The notes beneath the pieces are model-generated. The model was not told where the DNA came from, did no database searches, and saw nothing but the letters and a program-made list of their open reading frames with translations. Both the position numbers and the translations under genes were made by a program. This document shows positions 23,388-34,486 of a DNA stretch of 64,000 nucleotides, in pieces. Source of the DNA: Branchinecta lynchi (lineage: Eukaryota > Arthropoda > Branchiopoda > Anostraca > Branchinectidae). The DNA is taken from positions 18,166,489 through 18,230,488 of the forward strand of contig JAKZAP010000022.1 of the NCBI GenBank assembly GCA_023053575.1, written 5' to 3'. Positions within the stretch are counted from its first letter, which is position 1. Each line of letters opens with the position of its first letter.

Positions 23388-24440
23388 AGAGCTACGAGCT
23401 CATCTGGCACTTGTTAAGAGTAGGTGGCGTGAGAAACGAGAAAGTAAATCTGAGCATTTTTCTGGAACTTCCGGTAGTCCTCCCGACCGTGTTCGGATCC
23501 GGCCCGGACCCTAAAATATGTCATCTAAGGCATGCGATTTCTCTTTAAGTTTAATTCAAGTCACTCCAATCGTTTAACCCCTATGTGATGTTGTTCTTCC
23601 CGCCAAGTTTCATCCCGATCCCTCCACTGTAAGCGCTCCCTAAGGTTTCCGGCTCCCGCCTCCAACTCCCCCCAAAATCACCGGATCTGGTTCAGATTTG
23701 AAGTGGGTAGTCTGAGACACAAGGTCTTTCCAATATCAGGTTTCATTAAGATCCTATCATCTATTTAAAAATTATAAATACCTCACAATTCCAGTTTCCA
23801 ACTCCCTCCACGATGATCAAACTGGGGAAATGACTATTTCCAACTTAATCACTTGGGGTTCCTGATACGCCTGCTAATTTTCATCGTCCTAGCTTATGGG
23901 GAAGTGCCCAAACTAGCAAAACTCGGACCGACCGACAGACAGACAGAAATTGCGATTGAAATATAAGAGAAATCTACCCATGCAAAAAGATATCCAGGAG
24001 GATACCCTTCCATACGGTTAGCATTCGATCAGAAAGCATTCGTTCCGACCACTTGGTCTTACTTTAATCTGTAAACCGTATATATTCCTCATTTGCTTCT
24101 CAACACATCAAGCCTTAGCTCAGTGGTAGAGCGCTGGAAGTACGACACAGAGGTCCGTTGATCGATACCGCATTTAGGCAGTGCTCTTTTGGCTTCCTTT
24201 TGCTCCCCTTTTGCTACCGTTGTTCCTAGTTTCCGGACTCCCGGATGCAGGGAAAGTCGGATCGCGGAAATGATTATTTGTAATTTAATCTTGTCGGGTC
24301 CCTGATATGCCTGCCAAGTTTCATCATCCTAGCTTATGTGGAAGTGCACAAACTAGCAAAACCGGTACAGACCGACAGACAGACAGACCGACAGAAATTA
24401 CGATCGCTATATGACACTTGAGTATGCTCAAGTGCCATAA
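23388..24440 (+). mobile_element. Helentron-like family A element, copy 3 (diverged)
   Basis: The 5' end is AAGAGCTACGAGCTCATCTG with GGCACTTGTTAAGAG, and the 3' end is a hairpin of GACACTTG and CAAGTGCCATAAA. It has about one and a half diverged 281-bp-type units (CCAAGTTTCATC-like, CCGGATCTGGTTCAGATTTG). Two 3'-end-like blocks are present (CAACTTAATC...GACAGACAGA at about 23840-23950 and 24275-24420), with extra DNA including a tRNA-like unit between them. This suggests a partial internal duplication or a nested insertion. Confidence 0.6.
24112..24180 (+). tRNA. tRNA-like unit (degenerate; possible SINE head)
   Basis: A near-canonical box A (TAGCTCAGTGGTAGAGC, 24116-24132) forms a perfect D stem. 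Box B (GATCGATAC, 24160-24168) lies 27 bp downstream. The acceptor stem is weak (GCCT with AGGC, four pairs) and the anticodon stem is poor, so this is unlikely to be a working tRNA. It may be a tRNA pseudogene or the head of a tRNA-derived SINE inside a Helentron-like element. The identity cannot be read from the anticodon. Confidence 0.4.
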
Positions 24441-24710
24441 AGATAAACAGTCACACTACCGTTTAATACTAAACCCCACTCAAACACTTTTCCCTATGAA
24501 GACTGGCCACTCTGAGGAACCTCGCCAGGTTTATTATACTAAGAAAATCCCTACTCCGCATAATATTTATCAACCACTCCCTTATTTCCTCCTTCAGATC
24601 TTCGATTTCATCACAACCACACATAAAATGAATTAGATCCTCATCTCCCTCACCGCACATTGGACAAAAGTAAGGACCAAATAAATATCGTCTTTTTCAC
24701 GTTCTGAAAA
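24441..24710 (-). pseudogene. LINE C-terminal zinc-motif fragment
   Basis: The reverse strand reads RRYLFGPYFCPMCG, then EGDEDLIHFMCGCDEIEDL, a C-x2-C...H-x3-C-type motif near the end of LINE ORF2. It resembles the matching region of the LINE at 46914-48560 (GPYFCPMCG). Everything upstream is missing. Confidence 0.6.
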
Positions 24711-24756
24711 AAGTAAGGACCAAATAAATATCGTCTTTTTCACGTTCTGAAAAAGG
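24667..24756. repeat. Two-copy tandem duplication, ~46 bp
   Basis: AAAGTAAGGACCAAATAAAT and the following CGTCTTTTTCACGTTCTGAA occur twice in direct succession. The duplication is inside the LINE scrap. Confidence 0.8.
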
Positions 24757-24989
24757 GGGTACTTCACCTTTTCGAACCTTTATTAAGGGTACACGGTACG
24801 GAAAAGGGTGGGAACCACTGGGCTGGGCGATGCAGTGTCAGTGGTGCAATGGTTGAAAAACGAGTTCCTATCCCGAAGGAGCTGCGCCACAAAGCTAACG
24901 TTGCAATATTTTACCGATTAAACAATTGTGACAATGATTTGGTTGCTTTTGCTGCCCTACCCATTTTCTATGCGCTACCCGTATGCAGG

Positions 24990-25310
24990 GGCGTCACAAG
25001 GGGGTGTAACCAAGGTATACTTTCACCAAGGGAGTTCACGACACCTTGGTTTCTATAAGTTTAATTCCGCCAGGTAACAACAGGTTCCTGGCGATGAATA
25101 ACCTGAGCCATTCAAGTTTGAATTGGGGCAGATTAAAATTGAATTTCAGAACTGAGGTCAGTTCTTTTTGGAAGGGGGGAGGTGTAACCAAGGTATACTT
25201 TCACCAAGGGAGTTCACGACACCTTGGTTTCTATAAGTTTAATTCCGCCAGGTAACAACAGGTTCCTGGCGATGAATAACCTGAGCCATTCAAGTTTGAA
25301 TTGGGGCGAA
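24990..25310. repeat. Direct duplication, ~135 bp, spaced 174 bp
   Basis: The block from GGTGTAACCAAGGTATACTT to GCCATTCAAGTTTGAATT is present twice (about 24996 and 25170), nearly identical. It lies beside CAGGGGCGTCACAAGGGGG at 24986, which looks like a hAT terminal repeat. It may therefore be the edge of a hAT-like element. Confidence 0.65.
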
Positions 25311-25649
25311 ATTTAATACAATGCTTGGCAGTCTGTTTTGAGTGGGACCGGTGAACGGTCGTTGCTGGAGATGTTAAAAGTTAAGTGTTGAGTTTTATTT
25401 ATTACCTGCTATCTATCGCCATTGTATTGTAAATGTAAATACACGAATATGTTTTTCTACAATTGACCAACGAGGTAGAGTTTAGTGGGTGTTTTTATTT
25501 TGGTTTTGTTAAGCATGGTCCACACCGCTCGGGGACCATGTCGTAACAGATAACTTTCCGTAACAGTAGAGAGATTAAAGACGTAGTAAAAGTAACGCTT
25601 AGTAACAGTTAAATAACGCATTACAACAGGGGGAGGGGCAGCGCCTACC

Positions 25650-26105
25650 CTATGTTTTCGGCATTCGGTCAAATTTTCGCCGAAGGCGAAAATTCGGTCA
25701 AAACGGGCATCTCGGTGAAGCCGTGATGTCTGTTTTACAAAATCTTTTGTACCCACGATTCCAAATTATGCGATTTAACGTGTTTATTGGTTCCCGTTCT
25801 TTATCGAATTTGGTAGTTAATCCAACTTTTGTTCAGTCCAAGTCGATTTAACCGCATTCGGTACGTCCCTACATAAATTCGGTGATTTAACGTATTTATT
25901 TGGTCAAATTCGTTAGCGAATTCGGTTTTTCACCGGACTTTTCTCAAGTCCGTATCTGTTCATTCGGGCAATCGGCATTCGGTCAATCCATTTCATAATT
26001 CGGTGATTAATCAGATTAATTTGGTTCTAATTTGTTACCGAATTCGGTAATTCACCTGATTTTTGTTTGGTCCACATGTATTACTAGACTTGCTTACCAT
26101 ATTCG
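25650..26105. repeat. Degenerate TTCGGT/GAATTCGGT repeat tract
   Basis: CGAATTCGGT and ATTCGGTGATT(T)AAC modules recur irregularly, interleaved with TTTATTTGGTCAAATTCG. Similar TTCGGTAATTTATTCGGTAT modules appear at about 38880-39180. The class is unknown. Confidence 0.45.
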
Positions 26106-26106
26106 G

Positions 26107-27022
26107 TTTTTGGGATCCCAAAACGTAAGTGGAGGGATACCTATGAGATCGCAAAAGTTGTCCGTCTGTCCGTCGGTCCGCACGATAACTCTCGAATGGA
26201 TTGAGCTATTTTGATGAAATTTCGTGGGAGGATCCTTTGGGTCCATTTTCTCGTCCGGAATCCGGCAAAACCGGAAAGTTTGTTAACAGTAAAAGTTTCA
26301 TCTGAAGTTGATTAAATGTTTGATTCAGGGGTAAGAAGACATGCTGAAGACGACAGTGAAAACCATTTTCTCGCTGGACATGTAGTTCCTTCGGAATCCT
26401 GGATAAACAGGAAAGTTGGTTAAAAGAAAAAGTTTCAGAACTTGATTAAATGTTTGATTTGGGGATAAGAAGACATGGAGCATGATGGTGAAATCATTTT
26501 CTTGCCGGACAACTATAGTTCGCCTGGAACCCGGCCAAAACCGGAAAATATGTTAAAAACAAAAGTTTTATGTGAAGTTGATTAGATGATAGATTTAGGG
26601 GTAGAAGAGACGCTGGGTCTGTATATGACAATAATTTTTACCCGGACATATAATTATCCGGAATTCTGTTGTATCTGCATTTTTTTTTAAGTCAAAGTTT
26701 TATTTAAAGTTGATTAGATGTTCTTTATAGGGATAAGGAGATACACTGGATTCGTTTCTGAATTATCTTTTTTTGCTGGACTAGTAGTTCGCTCGGAATT
26801 TGGGCGAAACCGCAAATTTGGCAGAAGTAAAGCAGGAAGTTTCGGTCAGTATCGTCAAAATATATATGGCTAATAGAGGTTTCGATAGATAGATAGATAG
26901 AATATCTGAACTCGGTTTTCTCTAATGATTAGCCTAGCGAAGACTGGATCTGGCGAAGACAAGACCCAATTGTCTGGATCAAATCTTAGATTTTTGGGAT
27001 CCCATCGATACCTTTGGTCTTG
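26107..27022 (-). mobile_element. Family B element, copy 2
   Basis: It is bounded by TTTTGGGATCCCAAAA with ACGTAAGTGGAGGGATACC on the left and GGGATCCCATCGATACCTTT with GGTCTTGTTTT on the right. About four diverged ~137-bp units (AAGAAGACATGCTGAA, CCGGCAAAACCGGAAAGTTT) lie between. Orientation is reversed relative to copy 1. Confidence 0.65.
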
Positions 27023-27825
27023 TTTTAGGTGGTTCTCCCAAGAGTCTTATTCCATTCCCAAATTCGGTCGTTATAACGCTCCCGATCTGTTCCTTATTTT
27101 TTTAGTTAATTTTTCGGTATGACTTATACTTCTAATGATTGCAGAACTTCAGGAATAAGCACGTCTCCTGACGTGAAAACTAGCCTATTTTTGTTTGCTT
27201 TAAATTCAGAACAGATGTAGTTTACATCCTATTTAACCCTGGATGGACCCTTTTTCGGCAGGCAGCTCTGTGGTTTAATAGGTAGCCTTGGGATCGCACA
27301 AAGGAACTTTGAACATGAGTGTTTCATAAAGTTTCGCTTGCGGCACATTTAGCAGTCTTCACTATTTAGAAGAAGGGTACGTCATTTACTTGGCGTTTGA
27401 GGCATGGAATTTTGAGGTGCTTGAACCACGTTAAAAGCTAGAATTTGCCAGAAAAAAAAGGCGGATTCAAAAAATTTGAATGCGGCGCTTTAATTTTCTC
27501 TGGGTACAGCCGTTCACGATTTTATCGCTTGGCAGCAACTGCGTTTTTTTTTTGGCACATTTCCAAGTCCTGTTGGCAAAACTGGACGTCCCCCAAAGGT
27601 AAAGGTTTTCTCTTTAGACTTGATTTTGTACTTACTATGCAACTTTTTACATACAATAAATTCGGTCAATATCAGGTATCGATTCGGCCAATTTTTACTA
27701 GGTTCTCCCCCCCCCCCCCCCATGAAGAAAGGCTCGGGACGCTCCTGCTAACGAGAGCAAAATCACTAGAGCTATTTTGCTCTGATGCTAACTAAAATTA
27801 AACTAAACAAATCTCGTGAAACGCT
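27023..27825. other. Unassigned sequence with possible hAT edge
   Basis: No gene recognised. A C-run followed by ATGAAGAAAGGCTCGGGACG and CTCCTG at 27708-27750 would read CAGGAGCGTCCCGAGCC on the other strand, a hAT-like terminus, but no matching second end was located. Confidence 0.35.
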
Positions 27826-28954
27826 TCCACATAAGCTAGGACAATGAAACTTAATTGGAAGGCATATGAGGGAACCGACCAAGTTAACTTGGAAATAATC
27901 ACTTCCCCGATCCAGCCATCGCGGGAGGAGTGGAGGGATGGGGAATCCGGAAAGTGGAATCGTACATAGCTTTGGAACGGATAATCGGACATGCGTGAAA
28001 CTTGACAAGTGTGAAGAACAAGTGCCTCAGATTTTCAATTTCAAATCTGGCCCGAATCCGATAACTGGGGGTGGGGGTAGAGGGGGAACCGGAAATCTTT
28101 TGAAACGCTTAGGTACGAGGGATCGGGATGGAGCTTGAACGGAAGAACGAGCATTAACCCTAGATACTTTATTGACAAAATAGGACCGGATGGTGTCGCA
28201 GTGGAGGGTGTCGGAGAGGGTTTCTTGGATTTCCGCCGTAATTACGGATTAGGGTACTTCCAGATGTACTATGACCATGAAATTTGGCATACAGATTAGG
28301 TAGCCTACTCTCCTAGGTCGACTTGAAAATAGTTCCTTCCCCGATACGGTGATTTTGGGGGGAGTGGAGGGATGGGGAATCCAGCGTCTAGTGACATGCA
28401 TAACTTTAGAACGGGTGATCGGACGTGAATGAAACTTGTCAAGTGTCATCAACAAGTGTCTCAGATGATCAATTTCAAGTCTGAAATGGATCCGATAACT
28501 TGGGGGGGGGGGGGTGCCGGAAATCTCGTTGAGACGCTTAGAGTCGAGAGATCAGGATGGGACTTGGAGGGAAGAACAAGCATAAGCCGTACATACATTA
28601 TTGGCAAAACAGGAACGGATCGTGTCAAAGCGGGGGGAGTTGGAAGGGATTTTTCCATAGTTCCGGCGATCACGAGTTAGGGTCCTTCCAGATGTGCTAT
28701 GACCGTGAAATTTAGCAGGCATGTTAGGAACTCTATCAGATTGGCTTAAAAATAGTCGCTCCCCCGATCCGATCATCGTTTGGAGGAAGAAACAGTTGTC
28801 AATGAGTGGTATAACCATTGCAGAGTTACAAGATGAATCCCATTTCCTGATGAAATGAATATCGGGAGAGAAATCCAGCCTTGAAAACTGCAAACCGTAT
28901 CTGAAAAACATGTTAACTGTTCTTACAAGTGCCATGTGAGCTTTCAGCTCTTGT
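27826..28954 (-). mobile_element. Family A-like element, reverse, diverged
   Basis: The right end, CAAGTGCCATGTGAGCTTTC followed by AGCTCTTGTT, is the reverse complement of the family A 5' end. The left side carries the reverse of the CAACTTAATC...CCTAGCTTATGTGGAAG block. Two internal units about 430 bp apart share GGAGTGGAGGGATGGGGAAT. The 3' hairpin is missing at the left edge, so the element is truncated. A G-run lies at 28501-28513. Confidence 0.6.
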
Positions 28955-29035
28955 TGTATTTACATGTACTTGTTTATGTTGGTTTGTTATGGCCCTTTGG
29001 CTTTCAAGGCAAATAAATACCATATCATATAATAT
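28955..29035 (+). mobile_element. LINE 3' terminus (short)
   Basis: CCTTTGGCTTTCAAGG can fold and is followed by CAAATAAATACC and CATAT/ATAAT-type tail repeats, as in the other LINE ends here. No coding part remains. Confidence 0.4.
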
Positions 29036-29204
29036 TATCATGAAGTATAAGCGAGATAATAAGGCATACATCTGTGGAAATATATACAAAATCAATGAGA
29101 CACTTGAGGCTGCTTTGTAGCTATAATTTTGTCAAATCTCGTCAAATCTCTCAACGTCATTAACAGCAATATTTTTTTCAGTCAGCCTGTTGCTCTGTTT
29201 GGCT

Positions 29205-29574
29205 TTTGGGATCCCAAAACGTAAGTACCTATGAAATCGCAAAAGTTGTCCGTCTGTCCGTCTGTCTGCCTGTCTGTGAGCGCGATAACTCTCGAAGGGA
29301 ATTAGGGAGATATTTTGATGAAACTTGGTGTGAGAATTCTTTGGGTCAAGGGAAAGGTCGAGTTCGTTGATTCGGCATGGGCTATGTAGCCCTATATTTA
29401 GGGGTGGGGAAGGGGGTTGAAATTAAGGGGCAAACAAAATATTTTTAAACAGCTAATGAGATAGTTGATTAAGGGGTAAGAAGACATGCTAAACACGAAT
29501 ATTTAAACCACTTTTTCAACGGACAAGTTATTTTACTACTTTAACTATGCTGTGCTTTCAATAAATAACCAAAG
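29205..29574 (-). mobile_element. Family B element, copy 3 (partial)
   Basis: It begins TTTTGGGATCCCAAAACGTA and carries GTCCGTCTGTCCGTC and TTTTGATGAAACTTGGTGTG, then stops after about one unit where copy 4 begins. Confidence 0.6.
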
Positions 29575-30433
29575 GTTTTTTGGGATCCAAAAACGTAAGT
29601 GGAGGGATAACCTATGACATCGCAAAAGTTGTCCGTCTGTCCGTACGATAACTCCGAAGGGATTGAGATATTTTGATGAAACTTTGTTGGAGGATCCGTT
29701 GGGTCCAAGTACAGGTCAAGTTCGAAGATGGGCTCTGTAGCCCTATATTTGAGGGGGGGGGGGTCAAATTAAGGGACGATAAAAATATTTTTTTAAAGCT
29801 ATTGAGATAGTTGATTCAGAAGTAAGGAGACATGCTGAATTCAGATATGAAGTTTATTTTCTCGCCGGACAAATAGTTCACCCGGAATCCGGCAAAAACC
29901 GGAAAATTTGTTAAAAGTAAAAGTTTAATATGAAGTTGGTTAGAGGTTCGATTAAGGGACAAGGAGACGTGCTGAGTCCGCATTTGAAAATTATTTTCTC
30001 GCCGGACAATTACTTCGGCCGGAATCCGGCCAAAACGGGAGAATTTGTTAAAAGTAAAAGTTTTATTTAAATTTGATAAGATGTTCGATTTGCGGGTAAG
30101 AAGACATGCTGAATTTGCATATGACAATCATTTTCTCACCGGATGTAAGGATCGCTCGGAATCCGGCTGAAAACGGAAAATTTGTTAAAAGTAAAAGTTT
30201 AATCTGAAGTTGATTAGAGGTTGGATGTATGGGTAAGGAGACATATTGAATTCGTTTTTTAGCTTTAGTTTTTTGCCAGACAAGTAGTTTGTCCGGAATC
30301 CGGCCGAAACCTGAAGTTGGGCAGAAGTAGGGAAGGAAGGAGATACGACGTAGGATATAGGGTAAACCATATGGTGAATCCGTATTTTAATATTTGACAG
30401 CGAAAAACGGATATCTGAATATATCTGAACTTG

Positions 30434-30474
30434 TTGAAATTCAGCTGGCGTATCCGGTTTGCACTGTCAAATAC
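30434..30474 (+). mobile_element. 41-bp Penelope-like 3' end insertion
   Basis: TTGAAATTCAGCTGGCGTAT and the following CCGGTTTGCACTGTCAAATA sit between direct copies of GAACTTG (30427-30433, 30475-30481). Related sequence occurs at 38945-39030 (reverse) and 59130-59215. Removing the insert restores the family B reading CTGAACTTGGTCTTCTCAGA. Confidence 0.6.
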
Positions 30475-30582
30475 GAACTTGGTCTTCTCAGATTATTACC
30501 AGTGGCCTTACGATGTTTTCAAATTTTAAAAGTAAAAATGCATAAGAAGTCTGTTGAAGATCGAATATCTACAGGAGTGTTG

Positions 30583-32716
30583 CAGTCTAGTACACTAGCC
30601 CCATTTCAGGCACAGTGCTCAAACGTCTAGCACCATGCCTGGGTGCTAGACGTTCAAGCACTGTACTTTGGATTTCATGTATGGTGCATGGATTTCAGTA
30701 TACAGTGCATACATCAAAAACACAGTTTCTGTCATCACAACTGAGCACCAGCTCGGACAGGGCTAAAATTACTACTATGAATTAGAGAAATCAAAGAAAA
30801 TCCTTTATATATTTTTCACAACAAAAACAAAAGGGCTCTAATGATGATGGAGATGAAAAACCTAACAGCACCCTCTCTATTTTCCATGTATTTTCCCTAT
30901 CTACTCCCAAAGAGCCAATATTCTGGTTGGCTGCTAGGTAGAACAAGACCAAAGGTTTCGATGGGATCCCAAAAATTCAATATCTGATCCAGACAACTGG
31001 GTCTTGTCTTAGCCAGATCCAGTCTTCGCCAGACTCCTTGAACATTTTTACAAATTAAAATTCAGAAACAGATTAAAGCCAAATAGCTAATCACCTGAGA
31101 AAACCAAGTTAAGATTTGGATTCAGCATGTGTGTTTACCCCTATAAGTCATATCTGTTTTGACGAAAACTTCCTGCCACTTCTGCCAATTTCCCGGTTCC
31201 GGCCGAACTCCAGAACTACTTGTGGGGCGAAAAAAGAAAGCTCAAAGACGAAATCAGGGTATCTTCTTTCCCCAGTAATGAACATCTGATCAACTTCAAA
31301 TAGAAATTTAGCTTATAACAAATTTTCCGATTCCAGCCGGATTCCGGTCGAACTATATGTCCGGGTAAAATACGATTGTCACACAGGGACTCAGCATCTC
31401 TTCTTACCCCTAAATCGCTTATCTAATCAACTAGAAATAAAACTTTGACTTCCAACAGTTTTCCGGTTTTGGCCGGATTCCGGACGACCTACATGTCCGG
31501 GTAGAAACTTGTTTTCACATAAGTGTTCAGCATGTTTTCTTGCCCTAAATCGAACATCCAATCAACTCCAAATTAAACTTTTAATTTTGACAAACTTTCC
31601 GGTTTGGGCCGGATTCCGGTCGAAATACTTGTCCGTCGAGAAAATAGTTTTCACCATCGTCTTCAGCATGTCTCACTACCTTTACTCGAACATTTAATCT
31701 ACTTCAAATAAAACTTTTACTTTCAACAAACTTTCCGGTTTGGGCCGGATTCCGGGCGAAATACTTGTCCATCGAGAAAATAGTTTTCACCATCGTCTTC
31801 AGCATGTCTTCCTACCCCTAAATCGAACATCTAATCAATTTCAAATAAAACTTTTACTTTCAACAAACTTTCCGGTTTGGGCCGGATTCCGGGCGAAATA
31901 CTTGTCCGTCGAGAAAATAATTTTCACCATCGTCTTCAGCATGTCTTCCTACCCCTAAACCGAACATCTAATCAACTTCAAATAAAACTTTTACTTTCAA
32001 CAAACTTTCCGGTTTTGGCCGGATTCCGGGCGAACTACTTGTCCGATGACAAAATGGTTTTCACCATCGTGTTCAGCATGTCTTCTTACCCCATAATCGA
32101 CTATCACATTAGCTGTTTCAAAATATTTTGTTTGTCCCTTAATTTCAATCCCCTCCCCCACCCCTAAATGTAGAGCTACAAAGCCCATCTACGAACTTGA
32201 CTGGTCCGACGACCCAACGAACCTTCTCACCAAGTTTCATCAAAATATCTCATTCCCTTCGAGAGTTATCGTGCTTACAGACGGACGGACGGACAGACGG
32301 ACGGACGGACGGACGGACAGACGGACAACTTTTGCGATGTCATAGGTATCCCTCCACTTACGTTTTGGGATCCCAAAAAGCTGAGGCACAAGACACTTTG
32401 CATGCAAAACCCTTGACTATTTAGAAAAGGAAATGAGGTTTTTCACATCTGTCATCAGCCGAGCCCTTTTGTTTTTGTTGTGAAAAATATATAAGGGATT
32501 GTCTTTGATTTCTCTAATTCATGGTGGTAATTTCAGCCCTGTCCGAGCTGGTGCTCAGTTTGTATGACAGAAACTGTGTTTTCGATGTATGCACTGTATA
32601 CTGAAATCCATGCACCATACATGAAATCCAAGGTACAGTGCTTGAACGTCTAGCACCCAGGCATGGTGCTAGACGTTTGAGCACCGTGCCTGAAAAGGGG
32701 CTAGTGTACTAGACTG
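30583..32716. mobile_element. hAT-like foldback F (carries nested family B)
   Basis: The ends are CAGTCTAGTACACTAGCCCC, inverted, with flanking 8-bp duplications GAGTGTTG (30575-30582, 32717-32724). The arms pair over about 260 bp (30583-30840 with 32450-32716). Each arm contains its own hairpin, CGTCTAGCACC with GGTGCTAGACG. The 8-bp duplication and the CA(N)G-type end point to hAT. The original element was about 0.7 kb before a family B copy landed between the arms. Confidence 0.8.
30941..32378 (+). mobile_element. Family B element, copy 5 (best-preserved units)
   Basis: The left end is ACAAGACCAAAGGTTTCGAT with GGGATCCCAAAA. Tandem units have CTTTCCGG near 31596, 31732, 31869 and 32006 (spacings 136, 137, 137). 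The right end has CAAGTTTCATCAAAATATCT, (GACGGACGGACA)n, and TTTTGGGATCCCAAAA at 32363-32378. It is the youngest member of the nest. Confidence 0.7.
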
Positions 32717-33222
32717 GAGTGTTGCATGAAGCTGCCACCCTAAACTCCTATTTTGGGGAAATGACTTAGGGAAAAAGAGTAAAGGTTGAAATAAAATTCA
32801 GTGGAGTATCCTGAAAGGAAGCTTAGAACCTTCGCTTTCTGCTGGTACCATAGTTTACTTGTAATTGTTCAAGACTAAGCTGGAGAACACAAAAGAATAT
32901 AGGCACCCAAGTGATCATGAAGTCGCCCACTTTGCTGAAAATGGTATTTTGCTACATGGTGAAGTTAGAAGCCAGCTGTTTGGTCAGAGAGGTTCCTTGA
33001 CCTTTTGCAAATAACAAAAGTTGCTGTTTTCTTGGAATTTGCATGACTTTTCTGGGGGTGGCAGCTTCATGATCCAAGGTGGCAGGATCATGTACCATGG
33101 CCAATTGGGGGGTGGGCGGTGCCATAGTAAGGGCAGCTTCATGCAACACTCCTGTACAAGACCGAATTGTCGGGAGCAAATATTAAAATTGTTGGGATCC
33201 CATCAAAACTTTTGATCTTGTT

Positions 33223-33350
33223 AAGCCTTTTCCTAGACCCGTTGACTTGTAGCGAAAACAGGGAAACAACTTAAACGGTTGGTCTCCGGGTTTAGAAATA
33301 TATGTAGTGATTACGGAAGTAGGTTGCATTAGTATTATAGGTTTAACTTT
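33223..33350 (+). repeat. Repeat K, copy 1 (short form)
   Basis: CCGTTGACTTGTAGCGAAAA with CAGGGAAACAA, then CTCCGGGTTTAGAAATATAT, then TTGCATTAGTATTATAGGT match 45598-45840. There the same parts are separated by ~150 bp of extra sequence. Confidence 0.6.
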
Positions 33351-34360
33351 ACTGCAAACAGTGACTTCATAGCCACGTACCTATCACAAAAATATGCAGA
33401 TACAAGGCTCTGTTAATCTGTGGATGATTCTATTGGCCTATCTTAAGTGATTTTGAAAGAAGATTTTCCTAAGGACACTGTACAAACCTGTAAAACGCTT
33501 GGTAGTCCATAAAAGAGCAGTGTTCCTCGTCTCTCGACAATAAAATAGGAACGACAGTCCTTGCTAGACTGATCTTGGCATCACTCTCAGAAACATCACT
33601 TGTTTTAAAGTGGAGGCAACAGAGAACATGACAAGTTGAAAGCTCGAACAATTCTATTGCTTTCCACGGGTCCATGATCATTCTTATTTCAAGGGTATTG
33701 CCTATAAATAAACACAAGAAACCCAAGAATTTGCAAATTCCTAAATTTCATCCTCCGACCCGGACTTGCAAGTACCAAATGAGCTCCTGGCTCTTGTATT
33801 CAACCCAAGCAAATGAACATTGTAGACTTGATACATTCTTGGCCAATATCTGATGCAATTTGTTTACATGTACCTGAGAAATCATGGTTTATCGCAATAT
33901 TTTAATCTGAAGAAAAAAGTGCGGCAATGGCACGCGCCACTTGCTGTACATCGTTTTTGGGAGTTAGCAGCCCCTCGTTACCGATCCTACTTACGTCACT
34001 CTTGCATTAACCTACCCGCACCTGTACCTACGCTCCTTCTTCACTGACTGCTTCTTCGCCACTGAATCTAATTATCGTCTGTTACGGTGTTGGTGTGAGG
34101 CATTTACCTTCCGGCGGTACACGGAGGATTCCTCAAGGTACGCATCAGCTGAGCTGCAAAGGTCGATGCTCACTTCAGTAACTAGTTCTGTTTCACCAAA
34201 ACGTTGATAGTTGAGAATACAAGTGAAATTTACGATTTATTCCAGAGAATTGTGCACGAAATGTTTCATACTCCAAATCAAAGAGATTGCTAATTAGTCG
34301 AGATTGGTGTTTATTCGATTTAGCAGCTGATTCAGGATTAGTGAAACTTAGTGCCAGAAA
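33351..34360. other. Sequence upstream of the host gene
   Basis: No repeat match was recognised over most of this stretch. It should contain the promoter and 5' UTR of the gene starting at 34361 unless there are further upstream exons. No TATA box or initiator can be defended. Confidence 0.4.
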
Positions 34361-34486
34361 ATGCCTTGCTCACCAGTTACCTTATCCATAGCAACGATTG
34401 CTTCAGTTATTTCAGTAGCATTGCTAGCAATCGCATTTTCCACAGATAACTGGGTGAGGATATCAGTGGACAGAAATGCAATCCAG
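34361..34486 (+). CDS. Claudin/PMP22-like four-TM protein, exon 1
   Basis: This exon encodes residues 1-42, starting MPCSPVTLSIATIASVISVA. It includes a hydrophobic first membrane segment (about residues 7-28) and the TDNW motif with W31, matching the conserved W after TM1 in claudin, PMP22, CACNG and TMEM178 proteins. The donor is CAG|GTTAGT, phase 0, and it joins in frame to exon 2 at 35713. The ATG is the first in frame; ATAGTTGAG-type upstream sequence gives no competing coding frame. The precise subfamily is not settled; TMEM178/CACNG-like is the best guess from the long first loop. Confidence 0.75.

Larger units (their letters stand above)
30572..33154. mobile_element. MITE G, TA target (carries nested hAT)
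   Basis: The inverted ends are CAGGAGTGTTGCATGAAGCT and its reverse complement, flanked by TA (30570-30571, 33155-33156). The left TIR is split after 11 bases by the hAT-like element at 30583-32716. The remaining body includes a facing pair of GGTGGCAGCTTCATGATC-like blocks. No transposase. Tc1/mariner-like by target and ends. Confidence 0.7.
29575..33222 (-). mobile_element. Family B element, copy 4, split by nested insertions
   Basis: The left part (29575-30571) runs from TTTTTTGGGATCCAAAAACG through four ~137-bp-type units to AAAATGCATAAGAAGTCTGT. The right part (33155-33222) resumes at TACAAGACCGAATTGTCGGG and ends GGGATCCCATCAAAACTTTT with GATCTTGTT. The join is co-linear with intact family B copies (compare 26925-27022). 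A 2.58-kb MITE-based stack (30572-33154) and a 41-bp retroelement end (30434-30474) interrupt it. Confidence 0.65.
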
